Shown here in pieces: positions 61,232 through 64,000 of a DNA stretch of 64,000 nucleotides. The DNA lies in contig JAFEBW010000032.1 of NCBI GenBank assembly GCA_018242445.1, positions 1 to 64,000 on the forward strand. The letters are read 5' to 3'. The stretch's first letter is position 1; each line of letters opens with the position of its first letter. The notes under the pieces were generated by a model. It searched no databases, was not told the origin of the DNA, and saw only the letters and a program-made list of their open reading frames with translations. This stretch comes from Pseudomonadota bacterium (lineage in GTDB: Bacteria; Pseudomonadota; Gammaproteobacteria; Xanthomonadales; Xanthomonadaceae). The translations under genes and the position numbers were made by a program.

Positions 61232-61260
61232 AGATGCGGCTGCGCGGGGATGGTTTCAAG
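61232..61260 (-). promoter_or_regulatory. Sigma-32 heat-shock promoter of the hsp20-cbpA pair
   Basis: On the minus strand CTTGAAA (61260-61254), 14-bp spacer, CCGCATCT (61239-61232). The consensus is CTTGAAA then CCCCATNT, so only one fixed position differs. Predicted start near 61224, about 40 nt upstream of the Hsp20 ATG. Confidence 0.85.
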
Positions 61261-61414
61261 ATGCGCATTCAGCGGCCGTTGCGTTGCCGACCGTCGCGAT
61301 GCTTGCGCGCGTCGCATGGGTGGCGGCGAGGCCGGCGCATCGATCCTTGCCCATCCGGCGAACTAGGCCGCGCGGCTGCGATCGCCAGGCATGCAAGGCC
61401 GCGCATGGCTGCCC

Positions 61415-61423
61415 TGCTAGAAT
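61415..61423 (+). promoter_or_regulatory. Extended -10 promoter of the ccm operon
   Basis: TGC-TAGAAT, an extended -10, lies about 55 bp upstream of the ccmA ATG. No clear -35. Confidence 0.5.
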
Positions 61424-61476
61424 CCGCGTCCCGTCCGCGATGCCGAGCCTTGAACGATCACGCCGCCAACGCCGCG

Positions 61477-62133
61477 ATGTTCACCGCCACGCAGTTGCGC
61501 ATGGATCGCAACGACGAGCGCGTGTTCGGGCCGCTGGATTTCGCCGCGCATGCGGGCGAGGCGCTGCTGGTGACCGGCGGCAACGGCGCCGGCAAGACGA
61601 CGCTGCTGCGCGTGCTGGCGGGGCTGCTGCGCGCCTCCGCAGGCGAACTGCGCTGGCGGGGCGAACCTGGCGCGGCCTTGCCTGCCGAAAGCATCGCCCT
61701 CGTCGGCCACCATGCCGGGCACAAGGCGGATCTGTCCACCTTCGACAACCTGCGGTTCGCGGTCGGCCTGCATGGCAGTCGTGACGGCGCGACGCCCGCA
61801 TCGGCGCTGGCCAGCGTCGGCCTCGCCGGTTACGAAGACAGCCCCGCGGGACGGCTGTCGGCCGGTCAGCGCAAGCGCCTGTCGCTGGCGCGTTTGCTGC
61901 TCTCGCCCGCGCGCCTGTGGCTGCTCGATGAGCCCTATGCCAACCTCGACCGCGACGGCATGGCCCTCGTCGATCGCCTGCTTGCGCAGCACCTGCGCGA
62001 TGGCGGCGCGGCCCTGATCACCACCCACGGAGCCTACGCGCCGCCGCCGGTGCGCTGCCGCACGCTGTGGCTGGATGGCGTCGAAGACCTGGAGACTGCG
62101 GTCGACGGTTTGGATGCCGGAGAGGGGCGGTGA
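61477..62133 (+). CDS. ccmA: Cytochrome c maturation haem-exporter ATPase CcmA
   Basis: A 218-residue ABC ATPase. Walker [17 protein letters not shown], signature [16 protein letters not shown], Walker [13 protein letters not shown]. With CcmB, CcmC and CcmD it releases holo-CcmE for haem attachment to cytochromes c. ATG 61477 (MFTATQLRM) is preferred; a TTG at 61450 would add nine residues. Unlike most ccm operons, ccmB does not follow closely: a repeat array intervenes. Confidence 0.95.
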   Translation: MFTATQLRMDRNDERVFGPLDFAAHAGEALLVTGGNGAGKTTLLRVLAGLLRASAGELRWRGEPGAALPAESIALVGHHAGHKADLSTFDNLRFAVGLHGSRDGATPASALASVGLAGYEDSPAGRLSAGQRKRLSLARLLLSPARLWLLDEPYANLDRDGMALVDRLLAQHLRDGGAALITTHGAYAPPPVRCRTLWLDGVEDLETAVDGLDAGEGR

Positions 62134-62653
62134 AGGACACGCCTCCCTTTGATCCGTCGGTGAAGTGCATTCCTTCCTCCACTGCGCGTGAATGTGAGGC
62201 GCAGGGACGCTGGTCTCCCTCCCCTGCTTGCAGGGGAGGGCCGGGGTGGGGTTCACCCTCAGATACAGCAACCCCCTCCCAACCTCCCCCTGCTGACGCA
62301 AGGGGAGGAGTGAAAGCACGGCGCTGGTCTCCCTCCCCTGCTCGCAGGGGATGGTTGGGGTGGGGTTCCTACATTGATCCAACAACCCCCTCCATGCCTT
62401 CCCCTGCTGTCGCAAGGGGAGGAGTGGAAGCACGGCGCTGGTCTCCCTCCCCTGCTCGCAGGGGAGGGTTGGGGTGGGGTTCCTACATTGATCCAACAAC
62501 CCCCTCCATGCCTTCCCCTGCTGACGCAAGGGGAGGAGTGAAAGCACGGCGTAGCCCCCCCTCCCCTGCTCTCAGGGGAGGGTTGGGGTGGGGTTCGCAC
62601 TTCGATACAGCAACCTCCTCCACGTGCGAACTCCGCACATGAGTCTGCCAGCG
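62134..62653. other. 520-bp gene-free interval inside the ccm operon
   Basis: Mostly the 114-bp repeat array (62210-62620). Open frames cross it only because 114 is a multiple of three; no gene is supported. Confidence 0.8.
62210..62620. repeat. Tandem array, 3.6 copies of a 114-bp palindromic unit
   Basis: Units start at 62210, 62324, 62438 and 62552 (the last is partial). Each begins with a hairpin CTCCCCTGC-TC-GCAGGGGAG, continues TTGGGGTGGGGTT, an AT-richer ATTGATCCAACAA segment, and a second looser stem TCCCCTGC..GCAAGGGGA. Copies 2 and 3 are nearly identical; copy 1 and partial copy 4 share a different variant (GATACAGCAAC). A remnant of the same family is at 11753. Confidence 0.9.
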
Positions 62654-63322
62654 ATGACATCCGCCGCCCGCGCGATGCTCGCCCGCGATCTGCGGCTGGC
62701 GTGGGCGCGGCGCGGCGATACGTTGCAGCCTTTGCTGTTTGCCGTACTGATCGTGGCGCTGTTTCCGCTCGCGCTTGGCAGCGAGAAGGCGCGTTTGGCG
62801 ATGCTGGCGCCCGGCGCGATCTGGGTCGCGGCTCTGCTCGCTTCCTTGCAGGGCCTGGATTCGCTGTTCCGCAGCGATGCCGAGGACGGCAGCCTCGAAC
62901 AGCAACTGCTCGCGCCCGTGCCGTTGCCGCTGCTGCTGGGCTGCCGCATGGCCGCGCACTGGCTCACCGGCTCGCTGCCGCTGCTGCTGGTCGCGCCCTT
63001 GCTGGCGCAATTGCTGTTCCTGCCCGACCGCCTGCTGCTGCCGCTGCTCGCATCGCTGCTGGTCGGCACACCCTTGCTGGTGCTGCTGGGCGCGACGGTG
63101 GCGGCGCTGACGGTCGGGATGCGCCGCTCTGGTATGCTATTGCCCTTGCTTGCACTGCCGTTGTACGTGCCGGTGCTGGTGTTCGGCGCCGGCAGCGTGA
63201 TGGCCGCCGCGCAAGGCCAGGACTGGCTCGGAGCCATCCTGCTGCTGTCCGCCGGCCTGGCATTGGCCATCGTGCTGGCACCGCTCGCCGCCGCCGCCGC
63301 CATCCGCATCGCCCTGCCATGA
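62654..63322 (+). CDS. ccmB: Cytochrome c maturation haem-exporter permease CcmB
   Basis: A 222-residue membrane protein with six hydrophobic helices. Starts MTSAARAMLARDLRLAWARRG and contains FRSDAEDGSLEQQLLAP, the conserved cytoplasmic loop of CcmB. ATG 62639 (MSLPAMTSAA) is an alternative. It pairs with CcmA. The 5' side abuts the repeat array, so it may depend on read-through or its own signal. Confidence 0.94.
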   Translation: MTSAARAMLARDLRLAWARRGDTLQPLLFAVLIVALFPLALGSEKARLAMLAPGAIWVAALLASLQGLDSLFRSDAEDGSLEQQLLAPVPLPLLLGCRMAAHWLTGSLPLLLVAPLLAQLLFLPDRLLLPLLASLLVGTPLLVLLGATVAALTVGMRRSGMLLPLLALPLYVPVLVFGAGSVMAAAQGQDWLGAILLLSAGLALAIVLAPLAAAAAIRIALP

Positions 63323-63374
63323 GCCGCATCGTCCATCGCCGTGTCGTGCATGCGCAGCCGGGTACGTGCCACCG

Positions 63375-64000
63375 ATGAATTCGCTACTGCTGTGGTTCAA
63401 CCAGCTCGGATCGCCACCGAACTTCCATCGTTACGCCACGCGCTGGATGCCGTGGTGGTTCGGCGCGGCATTGCTGCTGCTGGCAGTCGGCATCTACGGC
63501 GCGCTGTTCGTGGTGCCGGCCGATTACCAGCAAGGCGACAGCTACCGCATCCTGTTCATCCATGTGCCCTGCGCGTGGATGAGCCTGTTCGCGTACACGG
63601 TGATGGCCGTGCAGGCCGGCATCGCGCTGGTGTGGCGGATCAAGCTGTGCGAAATCCTGGCGATGGCCTGCGCGCCGATCGGCGCGGCTTTCACCGCGAT
63701 CACGCTGGCCACCGGCTCGATCTGGGGCCGGCCGATGTGGGGCACTTGGTGGGACTGGGACCCGCGTCTGACCTCGGAACTCGTGCTGCTGTTCCTGTAC
63801 ATCGGCGTGATCGCGCTGGATGCCTCCATCGAGGATCGCCGCCGCGGTGCCCGCGCGGCCGGCCTGCTGGCGATGATCGGCCTGATCAACCTGCCGATCA
63901 TCCACTACTCGGTGCAGTGGTGGAACTCGCTGCATCAGGGCCGCACGATCATGTTTCTCGGCCCGTCGAAGATGGACGCCTCGATGATCGGGCCGCTGCT
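63375..64000 (+). CDS. ccmC: Cytochrome c maturation haem-handling protein CcmC, 3' end outside window
   Basis: The first 208 residues of a multi-pass membrane protein. The tryptophan-rich haem site MWGTWWDWDPRLTSELVL (WWD motif) and a conserved His before it (FIHVPCAWM) are present, as is the second His (IIHYSVQWWNSLHQ). CcmC delivers haem to CcmE. It starts 52 bp after ccmB. The frame is intact to the window edge. Confidence 0.95.
   Translation, partial: MNSLLLWFNQLGSPPNFHRYATRWMPWWFGAALLLLAVGIYGALFVVPADYQQGDSYRILFIHVPCAWMSLFAYTVMAVQAGIALVWRIKLCEILAMACAPIGAAFTAITLATGSIWGRPMWGTWWDWDPRLTSELVLLFLYIGVIALDASIEDRRRGARAAGLLAMIGLINLPIIHYSVQWWNSLHQGRTIMFLGPSKMDASMIGPL

Noticed and set aside
62067..62642. 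Open frame across the 114-bp repeats giving 38-residue protein repeats, on either strand
   Set aside because: 114 is divisible by three, so any frame without a stop in one unit stays open. The DNA is conserved as palindromes, there is no suitable ribosome site, and the family also occurs outside coding DNA at 11753.

Overview
The window is GC-rich (visibly well over 60 percent) and densely coded. Gene content and order point to a gammaproteobacterium of the Xanthomonadales/Lysobacterales, most plausibly near Rhodanobacteraceae or Xanthomonadaceae. Supporting this are the cmk-rpsA-ihfB-lapA-lapB order followed by surface-glycan genes, smc-zipA-ligA, a solitary L36 of the reduced-cysteine type, a DUF3011 secreted protein, and intergenic repeats of the CTCCCCTGC..GCAGGGGAG kind. 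I saw no tRNA, rRNA, CRISPR array, prophage or insertion sequence.

Layout. 1-3.8 kb: end of a PIN-domain gene, an orphan acnD (2-methylcitrate dehydratase), a GFA-fold protein and a GIY-YIG protein. 3.8-11 kb: metal homeostasis, with a His-rich CDF exporter and a complete CzcCBA-type RND system preceded by a Zur-like palindrome. 11.2-17.5 kb: a secreted peroxiredoxin, then gyrA and an HtrA-type protease with four PDZ-like segments, translationally coupled to a catalytically dead homologue. 17.7-27.6 kb: mtnA, a DUF3011 protein, epmA, ligA, zipA and smc. 27.6-28.3 kb: a non-coding, hairpin-dense stretch ahead of a porin gene. 29.6-37.9 kb: one long minus-strand block, cmk, rpsA, ihfB, lapA, lapB, a WecA-like transferase, a WbpM-like dehydratase and galU. 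The last four open frames are joined by 4-base stop/start overlaps, tying LPS control (LapA/LapB) to surface-glycan precursor synthesis.

38.3-42.1 kb: L36, a small secreted protein, aguA-aguB (agmatine to putrescine) and a TraB-family membrane protein. 42.1-49.9 kb: a membrane-fusion lipoprotein and two tandem RND permeases behind a 24-bp operator-like palindrome. 50.2-51.7 kb: two monohaem cytochromes c and a Phd/VapC toxin-antitoxin pair with an apparently leaderless promoter. 52-59.7 kb: a class III aminotransferase with an altered DEVQ motif, an unusual response regulator with disordered flanks, a periplasmic M3 peptidase, an acrylyl-CoA reductase-like MDR protein, PilH and a small secreted protein. 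59.7-61.3 kb: a CbpA co-chaperone and an Hsp20 with a near-consensus sigma-32 promoter. 61.5-64 kb: cytochrome c maturation genes ccmA, ccmB and ccmC (cut by the window end), with a 3.6-copy tandem array of a 114-bp palindromic unit lying between ccmA and ccmB.

Most of the window is conserved housekeeping. The parts least explained by known biology are the HtrA/pseudo-HtrA pair, the REC protein with its very long Ala/Pro tail, the repeat array inside the ccm operon, the hairpin cluster near 27.7 kb, and a palindromic element present in two copies upstream of two envelope-protein genes. All functional assignments are by reading family motifs; no database search was run.
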